Assembly (NCBI RefSeq): GCF_000337835.1
Contig: NZ_AOLM01000003.1
Location: 62,001-126,000, forward strand
Source of the DNA: Haloferax sulfurifontis ATCC BAA-897
Lineage (GTDB): Archaea > Halobacteriota > Halobacteria > Halobacteriales > Haloferacaceae
Direction of reading: 5' to 3'
Length of the DNA: 64,000 nucleotides
Under the pieces are notes generated by a model. The model made no database searches. It was not told where the DNA came from and was given only the letters and a program-made list of their open reading frames with translations. Positions 48,789-58,186 of this stretch are shown in pieces. The translations under genes and the position numbers were made by a program. Position 1 is the stretch's first letter. The number at the start of each line of letters is the position of its first letter.

Positions 48789-50120
48789 TCAGTCGTCGAA
48801 CGGGTTCTCGATGTGGACCGTCTGCTCGCGGCCGGGGCCGACGCCGACGGCGTAAATCGGCACGTCGAGTTCGTCCGAGAGGTATTCGAGGTAGTCCTGT
48901 GCGGCGTCGGGAATGGCGTCGTAGCCTTCCTCGGCGACGGCCGCCCAGTCCACTTCGGGCCACGTGTCGAACTCCTTGAGAACGGGTTCGCACTCGCCCC
49001 AGCGCTCGGTCGTCGCGGGCATCGTCAGGCGTTCGTCGCCCTCCAGTTCGTAGGCGTGGCCGACCTTGACCTCGTCGAGGCCGGCGAGCACGTCGAGGTG
49101 GTTGACGGCGATGCCGGTGAACCCGCTGACGCGAGCGGCGTGGCGGAGCATCGGCATGTCGAGCCAACCGATGCGGCGCGGGCGGCCGGTGACGGTGCCG
49201 AACTCGCCGCCCTTCTCGCGGATGAAGTCCGCGAGCTCCTCCTCGCGGTCGTCGTCTTTCAGCTCGGTCGGCATCGGGCCCTCGCCGACGCGGGAGAGGT
49301 AGGATTTGACGATGCCGACGACCTCGCCCTGTCCGACGACGGTCGGGCCGACGCCGGTGCCGGTGGCCGCGCCGCCCGCGGTCGGGTTCGAGGAGGTCAC
49401 GTACGGGTAGCTCCCGTGGTCGATGTCGATGAGGGTGCCCTGGGCGCCCTCGAACATCACGTTGTCGCCGGCCTCGCGGCGCTCGGCGAGGAAGTCGCCG
49501 CAGTTGACGGCCATGTCGTCCTCGCGGAGGCGGCGGCCGATTTCGGTGTACTCCTCGACGAGCGCTTCCACGTCGCACTCCTCGCCGGCTTCGAGGCCGT
49601 ACACGTCCTCGATGAGCGCCTGCTTCTGGGGGACGACGTACTCCAGTCGCTGGCGGAGCACGTCGGGGTCGAGCAGGTCGCCGACGCGGATGCCGCGGCG
49701 GCCGGCCTTGTCCTCGTAGGTGGGGCCGATGCCGCGGCCGGTCGTGCCGACGGTGAGGTCCGAGTCGGCTTTCGCCTCCTCTTCGATGTTGTCGAGGCGG
49801 CGGTGGTACGGCATGATGACGTGCGCGCGCTTGGCGAGGCGCACGTCGGGGTCGAGGCCGCACTCGCGGAGGTCGTCAATCTCGGAGAACAGCGTCCGTG
49901 GGTTGATGACACAGCCGTTTCCGAGGACGCCGACCTTGTCGCGGACGGCCCCGCTCGGGACGAGCGACAGCTTGTACTCCTCGCCGTCTTCGACGACGGT
50001 GTGGCCGGCGTTGTCGCCGCCCTGATAGCGGACGACGATGTCAGCGTCGCCGCCCCACAGGTCGACGAGCGCGCCTTTGCCCTCGTCGCCGAGTTGCGAA
50101 CCGACGATGGTAACAGTCAT
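48789..50120 (-). CDS. purA: adenylosuccinate synthetase
   Basis: A 443-aa enzyme joining IMP and aspartate with GTP hydrolysis, committing IMP to AMP. P-loop-like start 'TIVGSQLGDEGKGALVDLWG', catalytic Asp13 and His40-region 'GGDNAGHTVVEDGEEYKLSL'. 'TVGTTGRGIGPTYEDKAGRR' binds IMP and 'GRPRRIGWLDMPMLRHAARV' is the later conserved block. The product goes to PurB at the other end of the window. Start ATG 50120. Monocistronic. Confidence 0.96.
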   Translation of the reverse strand: MTVTIVGSQLGDEGKGALVDLWGGDADIVVRYQGGDNAGHTVVEDGEEYKLSLVPSGAVRDKVGVLGNGCVINPRTLFSEIDDLRECGLDPDVRLAKRAHVIMPYHRRLDNIEEEAKADSDLTVGTTGRGIGPTYEDKAGRRGIRVGDLLDPDVLRQRLEYVVPQKQALIEDVYGLEAGEECDVEALVEEYTEIGRRLREDDMAVNCGDFLAERREAGDNVMFEGAQGTLIDIDHGSYPYVTSSNPTAGGAATGTGVGPTVVGQGEVVGIVKSYLSRVGEGPMPTELKDDDREEELADFIREKGGEFGTVTGRPRRIGWLDMPMLRHAARVSGFTGIAVNHLDVLAGLDEVKVGHAYELEGDERLTMPATTERWGECEPVLKEFDTWPEVDWAAVAEEGYDAIPDAAQDYLEYLSDELDVPIYAVGVGPGREQTVHIENPFDD

Positions 50121-50316
50121 ACGTCGGCCGTTCCCCGCGCCGGACTAAACAGATTACGGTCGCGGCCGACGAGCAATACACGTTCGTGGCTAATTCTCCC
50201 GAAGTCGCCGAGGAATACGCCATGAACACGCATTGGCGTGGCGACGGATAACACAACGGTTAATTAGTGTCCTCAGTAAGGTCGGGTTACCGGATTTTTC
50301 GCCGGCTCGGAGGGCA

Positions 50317-50329
50317 AGGCTTAAAGCCT
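50317..50329. promoter_or_regulatory. 13-bp palindrome AGGCTTAAAGCCT at TATA position
   Basis: A perfect palindrome around a central A. Its CTTAAAG core lies 26-33 nt before the ATG at 50353, so it can act as TATA for a leaderless transcript. The symmetry could also let the small regulator encoded downstream bind its own promoter. Confidence 0.45.
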
Positions 50330-50352
50330 ACCAAGAAGAGTTAACAAATGGC

Positions 50353-50658
50353 ATGATAGACCGACTTGAGAAGGAAGTCGATATGTTGGAGCGCCATCTC
50401 CAGGTCCTGAAGATGGTCATCGAAAGTGAACCAATCGGCATCGTGAAGATGTCCAACGAGACGGGCTACCCGCACCACAAGGTCCGCTACTCCCTCCGCG
50501 TTCTCGAAGAAGAGAACCTCATCGAACCCTCCAGCCAGGGCGCAATCACCACCGAGCGCACCCAGGAGTTCGTCGACGAACTCGACGACAAGCTTGACGA
50601 AATCGTCGGCAAGCTCGAATCGATGAAAATCGAGGAAGCGGCCGAAATCGAGAACTAA
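50353..50658 (+). CDS. small winged-helix regulator with coiled coil (101 aa)
   Basis: The N-terminal amphipathic helix 'MIDRLEKEVDMLERHLQVLK' suggests dimerisation. A winged helix follows, 'PIGIVKMSNETGYPHHKVRY' and 'SLRVLEEENLIEPSSQGAI'. A second charged helix (about 70-100) ends the protein. The start at 50353 follows a palindromic TATA element; the extension back to 50233 is Arg-rich and contains no plausible domain. Codon use is less G/C-biased than in purA next door. Likely a haloarchaeal DNA-binding protein of unknown regulon. Confidence 0.82.
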   Translation: MIDRLEKEVDMLERHLQVLKMVIESEPIGIVKMSNETGYPHHKVRYSLRVLEEENLIEPSSQGAITTERTQEFVDELDDKLDEIVGKLESMKIEEAAEIEN

Positions 50659-50923
50659 CCACACTTCAGGCGCACGCGGTCGTTCTATCCTGTTTCGTCC
50701 GACGAGTCTTTCCGGGCACGACATCGGACCGACCGCGGTAGCGACGCTTCGACGCGCGGTACCGGCTGTACCGACACGACACGACACCACGGACACTATC
50801 CGCGGTCGCTCTCCAAGCACCGCGGTCGTTTCACTATTGCTCAGTCGCACCGCCAGCCGCGGCGCTCCGCGGGCGTAGAACACCACAGCGACAGCGACCG
50901 ACGACGGTCGAAGCTGGGCCGAC

Positions 50924-52906
50924 TCAGAGGTCGGGGACGTTCAGGTGGAACTCGCCGCCCCGCGCTTCGACCAGACAGAGGTGGTAGCCCTGCTTCCGCG
51001 AGAGCTTCACGAAGCTCTTGCGCTTCGACCGGCTCAGGAGGCCGCCGCCGGTCTCCTCGGTGGCGGCTTCCAGCGCCCCCGGCTCGAAGAAGCTCTTCGT
51101 GACCATGAACGCCGAGCCGAGCGTCTCCTTCGCGTTGGCGACGCCCTTCGAGTCCTTGATGAGCTGGGTGACCATCGGCCGGGTCGCCGGGTCCCGCGAG
51201 TCGTTCAGGTTCGCCACGAACAGCGGCTCGCCCATCTGGTCGCGGACGATGATGTCGAACTGGCGCGACTCGGCTTCGCCGTCACCGAGGGGTATCGAGA
51301 CGCTCCCGTACAGCTCGATTCGGTCGGCCTTCGGAATCGAGTCGAAGACGCCGGCGAGGCTCGACCGATTGCCCGTCTCGCCGATTTCGTAGAGCAGGTC
51401 GGTGACGACCCACTTGGCGAAGCCGTACTCGGGCGTCTCGTGGAGGAACTCCTCGTAGGGCTGGCCGTCGATGCCGAGCCCCTCCGTGTCGAACGTGGTG
51501 TGGTGTTCGAGCCGGAGGTTCTCGACGACCTCCTCGCGGGAGGCCTGCCCGTCGTGGGCCTTCTCCAGCGTCGCCTCGCCCTTCCGGGCGTAGCGGACGA
51601 ACAGGTTCGTCCCGCGGAGCGCCTCGTCGGCCGACATCGAGCGGTCGGTCGACCGGATGCCCGCCTCGTCGAGCTGTCCCCGAAGCCGCTCGACCTCGGA
51701 TTCGAGCTCGGCGACGCGGCCTTCCAGCTCCTCGGCGCGCGAGCGGTGTTCGTCGCGCTCCTCGCGGAGGGCGTCGCGCTCGGATTTGAGCCGGTCGCGC
51801 TCGGACGCCAGCGCCTCGACTCGCTGTTTCAGCGACTCGGCTTCCGCCGGGTCGACCGCGGGCTCTTCCGACGTCTGTTCGTCCGGCTGAGACCGCCGCT
51901 GGGGCGGCTGGTCTTCCGACGACGGCCGCGACTCGGCGGCCGCCCCGCCCCGCGACGGTCGGCGGTGCGTCGCGTGCGTCGTGTTCCGCTGGTGGCTCCG
52001 GGGCGTCCCGGGGCGGCCGTCGACGGACTCGCCCTCGGCGTCGCGGGGGTCGAGCGAGGGAATCGACCGGGCGTTTCGCCACTGCGCCTCGGCGGAGAAC
52101 ACGTCGCTCGCGGCCGCGTCGGCCGAGGCGGCAGGGGCCGGCTCTTCGTCCGCCGGCTCCGGCTCGTCACCGACGAGGTCGCCGTCGCCGTCGTCGACCT
52201 CGGGGGTCTCGTCGCCGTCCTCGTCGGCAGTGGCGGTCGCTCCCGGCTCGTCGGTGGCCGTCGGGGCGTCCGCGTCCTCGGCCCCTTCGTCGCCCGTCGG
52301 AGCGACACCGCCAGCGACGCCGCCAGCGGCGACTCCCGCCGTCTCGTCGGCCTCCTCGTCGGGGTCGCCCCCGGGAATGTCGACGAGGTCGATGTCCACG
52401 TCGTAGACCTTGTAGATGCCAACCTCGTCGCTCGCGCGCTCGAACGCCTCGTCGCCGGTGATGAGTCGCCTGCTGTTGCCGACGAAGGCGGCGCTCATCG
52501 ACTTCCCCCCGTGGTAGACGACGTAGTAGTCGCCCGAGAGCACGTTCTCCGACAGTTCGACGTAGCCGGTGAAGCCGCCCGCCGAGAGCGTTCCGTCGGC
52601 GTCCTGTAGCGGCGTCTCCTCCGTGTAGTACTGCGCGCGGACGTCGCCGCCGGTCTCCCGCATCGCGTACAGAAGCGGCAGGGCCGGGTCCGGTGCGCGA
52701 TACGCCTCTATCGATTCACCCTCGAAACCGTCGACCGTCCCGTCGAAAACCCCGAGGAGACGGCCGTTGAGCATGAATCCCCACGTCATGCCTGCGACGA
52801 CGGCTCCTGTGAAGCCGTCGTCCGCGAGCGACCGGAGACCACCGTAGCCTCGTTCGGCGGGCGCGGAGTCCCACCCGGTCACCGCGTCAATAATCTCGCT
52901 ATCCAT
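50924..52906 (-). CDS. large acidic coiled-coil protein of unknown function (660 aa)
   Basis: A multidomain protein. Residues 1-170 are a compact alpha/beta domain ('GAVVAGMTWGFMLNGRLLGV', 'GDYYVVYHGGKSMSAAFVGN'). Residues 170-345 are a long Asp/Glu/Ala/Thr linker with predicted disorder. Residues 345-415 form a coiled coil ('ALASERDRLKSERDALREER'). Residues 425-660 are a second domain, 'ADRIELYGSVSIPLGDGEAE', 'RQFDIIVRDQMGEPLFVANL' and 'KQGYHLCLVEARGGEFHLNV'. Its strand pattern recalls PD-(D/E)xK nuclease folds but lacks a clean active site. No membrane segment. It is monocistronic with a TATA-like AGTATTTGA at leaderless distance. Function unknown. Confidence 0.72.
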   Translation of the reverse strand: MDSEIIDAVTGWDSAPAERGYGGLRSLADDGFTGAVVAGMTWGFMLNGRLLGVFDGTVDGFEGESIEAYRAPDPALPLLYAMRETGGDVRAQYYTEETPLQDADGTLSAGGFTGYVELSENVLSGDYYVVYHGGKSMSAAFVGNSRRLITGDEAFERASDEVGIYKVYDVDIDLVDIPGGDPDEEADETAGVAAGGVAGGVAPTGDEGAEDADAPTATDEPGATATADEDGDETPEVDDGDGDLVGDEPEPADEEPAPAASADAAASDVFSAEAQWRNARSIPSLDPRDAEGESVDGRPGTPRSHQRNTTHATHRRPSRGGAAAESRPSSEDQPPQRRSQPDEQTSEEPAVDPAEAESLKQRVEALASERDRLKSERDALREERDEHRSRAEELEGRVAELESEVERLRGQLDEAGIRSTDRSMSADEALRGTNLFVRYARKGEATLEKAHDGQASREEVVENLRLEHHTTFDTEGLGIDGQPYEEFLHETPEYGFAKWVVTDLLYEIGETGNRSSLAGVFDSIPKADRIELYGSVSIPLGDGEAESRQFDIIVRDQMGEPLFVANLNDSRDPATRPMVTQLIKDSKGVANAKETLGSAFMVTKSFFEPGALEAATEETGGGLLSRSKRKSFVKLSRKQGYHLCLVEARGGEFHLNVPDL

Positions 52907-53083
52907 TTGGCGTTACATCACCGGAACCGAATCAAATACTTTCCGGGCGAATCGAGTGAACGTTTAGCTCAGTTCACACTTGAGCGTGTCCGCCGTGACC
53001 GATTCGCTCGCCGCGCCCGAGGCCGGACCGGGCGGAGTCGGGCCGGGAGAACGGTTATACGAGTCCGCCGAGACGAGTCGGTC

Positions 53084-53989
53084 GTGACCAGCCACGACGA
53101 CCGGTTCGTCCACTACCTCCGCGCGAAGGAGTCCGTAGACGACCGCGCGCTACACCGACCGACGCTGGCGAGCCTCGAAGACCGACTGGAGGCGCGCGCC
53201 GAGTCGCGGTCGGGAGAGCCGCTCCGCGTCGTCTCGGTCGGGGCTGGGACGGGCGCGATGTGTCGGCGACTCCTCTCGTGGGGCGTCTTCGACGCGCACG
53301 ACGAGATAAAGTACGTCCTCGTCGACCGAACGCGCGGGATGGCCGACAACGCGGCCGCGGCGTTCGCCGAGTGGGCCCGCGCCGCCGGCTGGACCGCCGA
53401 GCCGACGTCGAACGGGTTTCGCATCGACCGCCACGGTCGCTCCGTCTCTCTCACCTACGTGACGAGCGACATCTTCGAGGCGATGACGGTCCTCCCGAAG
53501 GCCATCGACCTCGTGGTCGCCCACGCGGTCCTCGACGTGCTCCCGCTTCGCCGCGCGGTCGCCGCGCTCCTCTCGCGGCTGACCGACGACGGCCTCTTTT
53601 ACGCGCCCATCACGTTCGACGGCCGAACCGCGTTCCGCCCGAGCCACCCCGACGACGACGCGGTGCTCGGCGCGTACCACGAGACGATGCGCGACGACGA
53701 CCGCGCGGGCCCGGACACCGGCTCCGACCTCCTCACGGCGCTCCCCGACCTCGGCGCGCCGGTCGTCGCGGCCGGCGGCTCCGACTGGGTCGTCCACCCG
53801 CCGCACGACGACGAGGCGCGAATCTTCCTCGACCGCATCCTCGGCTTCGTCGAGGAGTCCGTCGGCGAGTCGGACGCGGTCGACCGCGAGACGCTCGACG
53901 GGTGGCTCCGCGCCCGACACGATGCCCTCGCGGGCGACGAACTCGCGTACGTCGCCCACAACCTCGACGTGTTGGCCGAACTGGACTGA
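53084..53989 (+). CDS. SAM-dependent methyltransferase-like protein
   Basis: 301 aa. Motif I is 'LRVVSVGAGTGAMCRRLLSW', acidic motif II 'IKYVLVDRTRGMADNAAAAF', and motif IV 'KAIDLVVAHAVLDVLPLRRA' followed by 'LTDDGLFYAPITFDGRTAFR'. The C-terminal 70 residues are helical. Substrate not predictable. The GTG at 53084 is chosen because a TATA-like GGTTATACG (53053-53061) lies 24-31 nt upstream; the frame extension to 52907 is Arg-rich. Converges end-to-end with the phosphatidyltransferase gene. Confidence 0.8.
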   Translation: MTSHDDRFVHYLRAKESVDDRALHRPTLASLEDRLEARAESRSGEPLRVVSVGAGTGAMCRRLLSWGVFDAHDEIKYVLVDRTRGMADNAAAAFAEWARAAGWTAEPTSNGFRIDRHGRSVSLTYVTSDIFEAMTVLPKAIDLVVAHAVLDVLPLRRAVAALLSRLTDDGLFYAPITFDGRTAFRPSHPDDDAVLGAYHETMRDDDRAGPDTGSDLLTALPDLGAPVVAAGGSDWVVHPPHDDEARIFLDRILGFVEESVGESDAVDRETLDGWLRARHDALAGDELAYVAHNLDVLAELD

Positions 53990-54874
53990 TTACTCCGCGA
54001 CTGACGCGTCTCCGCCGGCCTCGCTCCCGAATCGCCCCGAGACGTAGCCCCAGTCCCGAGCGAAGCCGACGAGGAGCGCCGCGGCCGCGACGCCGGTCAC
54101 GAGGGGCATCGACGGGTCGAAGACGCCGGGCGCGAGCGCCAGCGGGACGACGCCCATCTGGACGCCGGCGAGGACGCGGCGCGAGGCGCGGGGCGGGAGG
54201 TCGAACGTCGCCCGGCCCGCCCGCTGGCGGAGCCTGAGGCCGAGGAGAAACACGTACCGCGCCGCGCCGACCGAGAGGTACCACCACGCGAGTTCGCCGA
54301 GGAGGACGCCAGCGAGGGGGGCGACGAGCAGGCCGAATGCGTCGACCGCGGTGTCGAGTCGCGCGCCGAGTCGGCTGACGCGGTCGAGCCTGCGGGCGAG
54401 CGCCCCGTCGAGCGCGTCGAGCGCGGCGGCGACCCCGTAGCCGACGGCGGCGGCCCACGCCCACGGCGGACTCAGCGGCCCGTGGAGCGCCACGCCGGCG
54501 ACGCCGGCGACTCCCGCGACGAGAAACCCGCGGGTGAGTGTGACCGCGGTCGGCACTCCGAGGCCGTCGTAAGCGCGGGCCTGCTCCGCCGCGGACTCGG
54601 CCGTCTCGCCGCCGCGGGGCGCGACGTTCTCGTTCGCGTTCGCGTAGGTGTACGCGCAGAGTCCGACGACGACGAACAGCGTCCCGGCGGCCCACGTCGC
54701 CGCGGCGGTCTCGGGCGAGGGTTCGGCCCGCGAGACGAGCCAGACCCACTCGGTCGCGAGCAGTCCGCCGAACGCGAGCGTGGCCGCGGCCGCCGCGCCG
54801 CCGGTTTCGAGCACGCGGCGTCTCGTCCGGCGGGTCGGCGGTGGGGTCGCACCCCCGTCGGCCGAGGCCGTCAC
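53990..54874 (-). CDS. CDP-alcohol phosphatidyltransferase family membrane protein
   Basis: A 294-aa polytopic membrane enzyme. The signature D-x2-D-G-x2-A-R-x8-G-x3-D-x3-D is visible in 'DALDGALARRLDRVSRLGAR' followed by LDTAVDAFG. N-terminal helices (about 25-45, 60-80) are an addition to the core. It condenses a CDP-activated lipid (CDP-archaeol in archaea) with an alcohol acceptor such as glycerol phosphate, inositol phosphate or serine; the acceptor is unclear. A second enzyme of this superfamily lies at 61.6 kb. Confidence 0.85.
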   Translation of the reverse strand: MTASADGGATPPPTRRTRRRVLETGGAAAAATLAFGGLLATEWVWLVSRAEPSPETAAATWAAGTLFVVVGLCAYTYANANENVAPRGGETAESAAEQARAYDGLGVPTAVTLTRGFLVAGVAGVAGVALHGPLSPPWAWAAAVGYGVAAALDALDGALARRLDRVSRLGARLDTAVDAFGLLVAPLAGVLLGELAWWYLSVGAARYVFLLGLRLRQRAGRATFDLPPRASRRVLAGVQMGVVPLALAPGVFDPSMPLVTGVAAAALLVGFARDWGYVSGRFGSEAGGDASVAE

Positions 54875-54980
54875 GGTCGCCGTCCGTCGTCTCGGCGGTC
54901 GAAGGCTGTGCTACGCATACCCGTACTGGGGGACGGATGTCGGTTAAGTATTCCTCGCGTAACAGGTCCGAGGGGCCGAA

Positions 54981-55334
54981 TCACGGACGGCGCTCGGGAC
55001 CGGAGCGGCGACTTTGGAGCTCGACCACCGCGAGGAGAAGCAGATACGTCGAGAGCCCGGCCGCGACGACGAGGAGCGACGCCGGCCCGAAGACGACGAC
55101 GGCGAGGGCGGTGCCGACGATGGCGAGCGCGACGGACGCGGCTCGCACGCCCCGTCGTTCCCACAGTCTACGGGCGCTCGACGCCCGCATCGAGAGCGCG
55201 AGTTCGAGCGCGAGCGCCCCGACGACGCCGACGAAGGCCGGCTCGGCCGTCACCGGGGTCCGCAGGAGGGCCGCCGCGACCGCGACGGGGACGAGCACCG
55301 CTCCGGCGAGCGCGGCGTCTCGACGGCGGGTCAT
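54981..55334 (-). CDS. small polytopic membrane protein (117 aa)
   Basis: Three to four hydrophobic helices: 'ALAGAVLVPVAVAAALLRTP', 'AFVGVVGALALELALS' and 'AASVALAIVGTALAVVVFGP' followed by 'ASLLVVAAGLSTYLLLLAVV'. The tail is basic. No family recognised. It is upstream of the phosphatidyltransferase gene on the same strand and divergent from the potassium channel gene. Confidence 0.65.
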   Translation of the reverse strand: MTRRRDAALAGAVLVPVAVAAALLRTPVTAEPAFVGVVGALALELALSMRASSARRLWERRGVRAASVALAIVGTALAVVVFGPASLLVVAAGLSTYLLLLAVVELQSRRSGPERRP

Positions 55335-55387
55335 GGAACTCCTACCGCGTCAGGACGCTTTTAGCCACCGGCGGTCATAGCGGGAGT

Positions 55388-57046
55388 ATGTCTATTTCGG
55401 GCGACGGCCCCGGGTTGTCGAAGGCGAAGCGACGACTCGGCCGCTATCTCGCGGGTGCCGGGCTGTTGATGCTCTCGTTCTCTATCGCGTACCAGTGGGC
55501 GGCTGGCTTTTTCGCCGGTGAGGACGTCACCTTCCTGCAGGCGGTCCACGTCGTCGTCGAGACGTTCACGACGACGGGCTACGGCGAACAGACCCGGTTT
55601 TGGGTCGACCACCCGCCGTTGCTCGCGCTGTCGATTCTGATGCAACTCACGGGCGTCACGACCGTCTTCCTCACGCTCCCGCTGTTTCTCGTCCCGCTCG
55701 TCGAAGACGCCCTGCGGACCGCGCCGCCGACGGCGTCGACGAACACGGGCCACGTCGTCATCTGCACGTTCACCCCCCGCGGCGACGCCCTCGTGGACGA
55801 ACTCGACTCGATGGACGTTCCCTACGTGATTCTCGAAGCCGACCGCGACCGCGCCGAGGAGCTGTACGGCGAGGGCTACGAGGTCGTCCACGGCGACCCC
55901 GAAGAGGTCGAGTCGCTGGAGGCGGCGAACGCGCCCGAGGCGCTCGCCATCGTCGCCGACGACGACGACGAGACGAACGCGAGCATCATCCTCGCCGCGA
56001 AGCAGGCCGCGCCGGACGCCCGCGTCGTCAGCCTCATCGAGGACCCCGAGGTCGCCGACTACCACCGCTACGCCGGGGCCGACCGGGTCGTCTCGCCGCG
56101 CCGGCTCCTCGGCGAGAGCCTCGCGAGCAAGGCGACCACGTCCATCTCCTCGGAGCTCGGCGACGCCATCGAAATCGGCGAGGACTTCGAGGTCGCGGAG
56201 TTGCTCGTCCAGCGCGGCAGTCCGGTCGAGGGGCGGAGCATCGCCGAGAGCGGAATCGGGCAGGTCACCGGCGTCAACGTCATCGGCGCGTGGTTCACCG
56301 GGGAGTTCGTCTCCCCGCCCGGCCCGGACGCCGTCATCGACGAACACACCATCCTGCTCGTCGTCGGCCGCGAGAAGCAACTCGAAGAGCTCCGCGCGCT
56401 GACGCTGTCGTCGGCGCGGCGCTTCCGCCGCGGGACCGTTATCGTCGCGGGGTACGGCGAGGTCGGCTCCACCGCGGCCGAGACGCTGGCGAGCGCCGGC
56501 GTCCCGCACCTCGTCGTGGACAAGCGGGACAAACCCGGCGTAGACCTCATCGGCGACATCACCGACCCCCAGACGCTCGCCGAAGCGAACGTCTCCGAGG
56601 CCCGCGGCGTCCTCCTCGCGCTCGACAACGACACCACAGCCGTCTTCGCCACGCTCGTCTCCGAGCGCGTCTCCGAGGAGACGGAGGTCATCGCCCGCGC
56701 CAACGAGACCGAAAGCATCGCCAAGCTCTACCGGGCCGGCGCGGACTACGTCCTCGCGCTCTCGACGGTCGCCGGGCGGATGCTCGCCTCGACGGTGCTC
56801 GACGAGGAGGTCATCGCCCCGCAGTCCCAGATAGAAATCGTCCGGACGAACGCCCCCGGCCTCGTGGGGCGGACCCTCGCCGGGGCAGACGTCCGCGCTC
56901 GGACGAACTGCACCGTCATCGCCGTCGAGCGAAACGGCGACCTCGTCACCGAAATCGAACCGGGGTTCCGGGTGGAAGCGGGCGACGACCTCGTCGTCGC
57001 CGGCATCGACGAGGACATCTACCGGTTCAACGAACAGTTCGGGTGA
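55388..57046 (+). CDS. potassium channel with two RCK (TrkA) modules
   Basis: 552 aa. Two helices flank a pore loop with selectivity filter 'ETFTTTGYGEQTRFW' (TTTGYGE at 61-67), giving a 2TM K+ channel. Two RCK-N/RCK-C modules follow: 'HVVICTFTPRGDALVDELDS' with a C-domain ending near 340, then 'GTVIVAGYGEVGSTAAETLA' with a C-domain to the end. The first N-domain has a degraded nucleotide motif; the second is intact. It should move K+ under nucleotide control, important for a salt-in halophile. ATG 55388. Confidence 0.93.
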   Translation: MSISGDGPGLSKAKRRLGRYLAGAGLLMLSFSIAYQWAAGFFAGEDVTFLQAVHVVVETFTTTGYGEQTRFWVDHPPLLALSILMQLTGVTTVFLTLPLFLVPLVEDALRTAPPTASTNTGHVVICTFTPRGDALVDELDSMDVPYVILEADRDRAEELYGEGYEVVHGDPEEVESLEAANAPEALAIVADDDDETNASIILAAKQAAPDARVVSLIEDPEVADYHRYAGADRVVSPRRLLGESLASKATTSISSELGDAIEIGEDFEVAELLVQRGSPVEGRSIAESGIGQVTGVNVIGAWFTGEFVSPPGPDAVIDEHTILLVVGREKQLEELRALTLSSARRFRRGTVIVAGYGEVGSTAAETLASAGVPHLVVDKRDKPGVDLIGDITDPQTLAEANVSEARGVLLALDNDTTAVFATLVSERVSEETEVIARANETESIAKLYRAGADYVLALSTVAGRMLASTVLDEEVIAPQSQIEIVRTNAPGLVGRTLAGADVRARTNCTVIAVERNGDLVTEIEPGFRVEAGDDLVVAGIDEDIYRFNEQFG

Positions 57047-57126
57047 GCGGCCGCGGCTCTCGGAGGACAGAGCGCTTCGAAAGAATCGGTGCCGCGGCGT
57101 CGCGGCGACAGGCGGGTTCGGTCCGG

Positions 57127-57975
57127 TTACGCGCCGACTTCCGCGCCGACGTAGAGAACGACGACGAGGAAAATCCAGACGACGTCCACGAAGTGCCAGT
57201 ACATCGAGGCCGTGCTCACGGAGACGTGGCGCTCGGCGGAGTACTGCCCGCGGAGCGCGCGGACGAAGACGATACCGAGAAGCACCGCGCCGAGGCTGAC
57301 GTGGAGGCCGTGCAGGCCGGTGAGGCCGTAGAACGCCGACCCGAAGATGCCGTCGGTGATAGAGAAGTTCGAGTGGACGATGAACTCGTAGTACTCGTAC
57401 ACCTGCCCGCCGATGAACACCACGCCGAGCAGGAGGGTGACCGCGAGGCCGAGAACGAAGTTACGGTGATTCTCCTCGCGGATGGCGACGTGCGCCCAGT
57501 GGAGCGTGAAACTGGATATGATGAGGATTGCGGTGTTGGCCAACACTAACGACCCGGTTAGCTCCGGCAGTTCCTGCGGCGGCCACGTCCCCGCGCGGAT
57601 GAAGAAGTAGTAGGTGAACAGCGCGCCGAACGTCCCGAGTTCGGAGCCGAGGAAGGCAATCATCCCCCAGCGGAGCTTCGAGGCGCTCTTCTGGTTCGCG
57701 TCGCGCGACCAGAAGTGGCTCACGAACGCGTGGTACAACCAGCCGTAGAGCCCGGCCAGGAAGAGGAAGATACTGCCGATGAACACGGCGGGACCCGCCG
57801 TCTGGCCGACGATTCCGTCCTGTCCCATGACGTACAGCCCGGCACCGGCGTAGATGCCCGCGCCACCGACGGCGGTGACGAACGGCCACCAGCTCGCCTC
57901 GCCGAAGCCGCGCGGCCAGTCCTGAACCGCCGGCAGGTGATGGCCGTGGTCGTCGTGTGCTTCTTCGGTACTCAT
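57127..57975 (-). CDS. coxC: cytochrome c oxidase (aa3-type) subunit III
   Basis: A 282-aa subunit III with seven predicted helices. Family segments are 'LRWGMIAFLGSELGTFGALF', 'SFTLHWAHVAIREENHRNFV', 'GSAFYGLTGLHGLHVSLGAV' and 'MYWHFVDVVWIFLVVVLYVG'. The His-rich start (DDHGHHLPAVQDWPRGFGEA) is seen in haloarchaeal versions. Subunit III supports proton uptake in the core oxidase. Subunits I and II are not in the window, so this is a detached gene. The region 57976-58186 upstream contains only its promoter ('ACTAAAAATCC' area). Confidence 0.93.
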   Translation of the reverse strand: MSTEEAHDDHGHHLPAVQDWPRGFGEASWWPFVTAVGGAGIYAGAGLYVMGQDGIVGQTAGPAVFIGSIFLFLAGLYGWLYHAFVSHFWSRDANQKSASKLRWGMIAFLGSELGTFGALFTYYFFIRAGTWPPQELPELTGSLVLANTAILIISSFTLHWAHVAIREENHRNFVLGLAVTLLLGVVFIGGQVYEYYEFIVHSNFSITDGIFGSAFYGLTGLHGLHVSLGAVLLGIVFVRALRGQYSAERHVSVSTASMYWHFVDVVWIFLVVVLYVGAEVGA

Positions 57976-58186
57976 AGACGCCCGTTATGCTTGGGTTACT
58001 AAAAATCCTCCCAAACTGCGTTCGTCACGGGACCGCATGGGTCTCGAACCGCGGCTCCGACGGCGACCGCGACGGCTCCGACACAGAGCGCTCGCGAGGG
58101 TCGGTTGCTCGGCGGGTTGGCGGCGCTCGGCGCGAGAAGAGACGCGAAAACGGAGCCGGGGCCCGACCGACGGTGCGGCGGTGTCT

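Noticed and set aside
50659..50923. tRNA or other stable RNA in the spacer after the small regulator
   Set aside because: No cloverleaf, T-loop or box C/D or H/ACA elements could be recognised. It is a plain GC-rich spacer.
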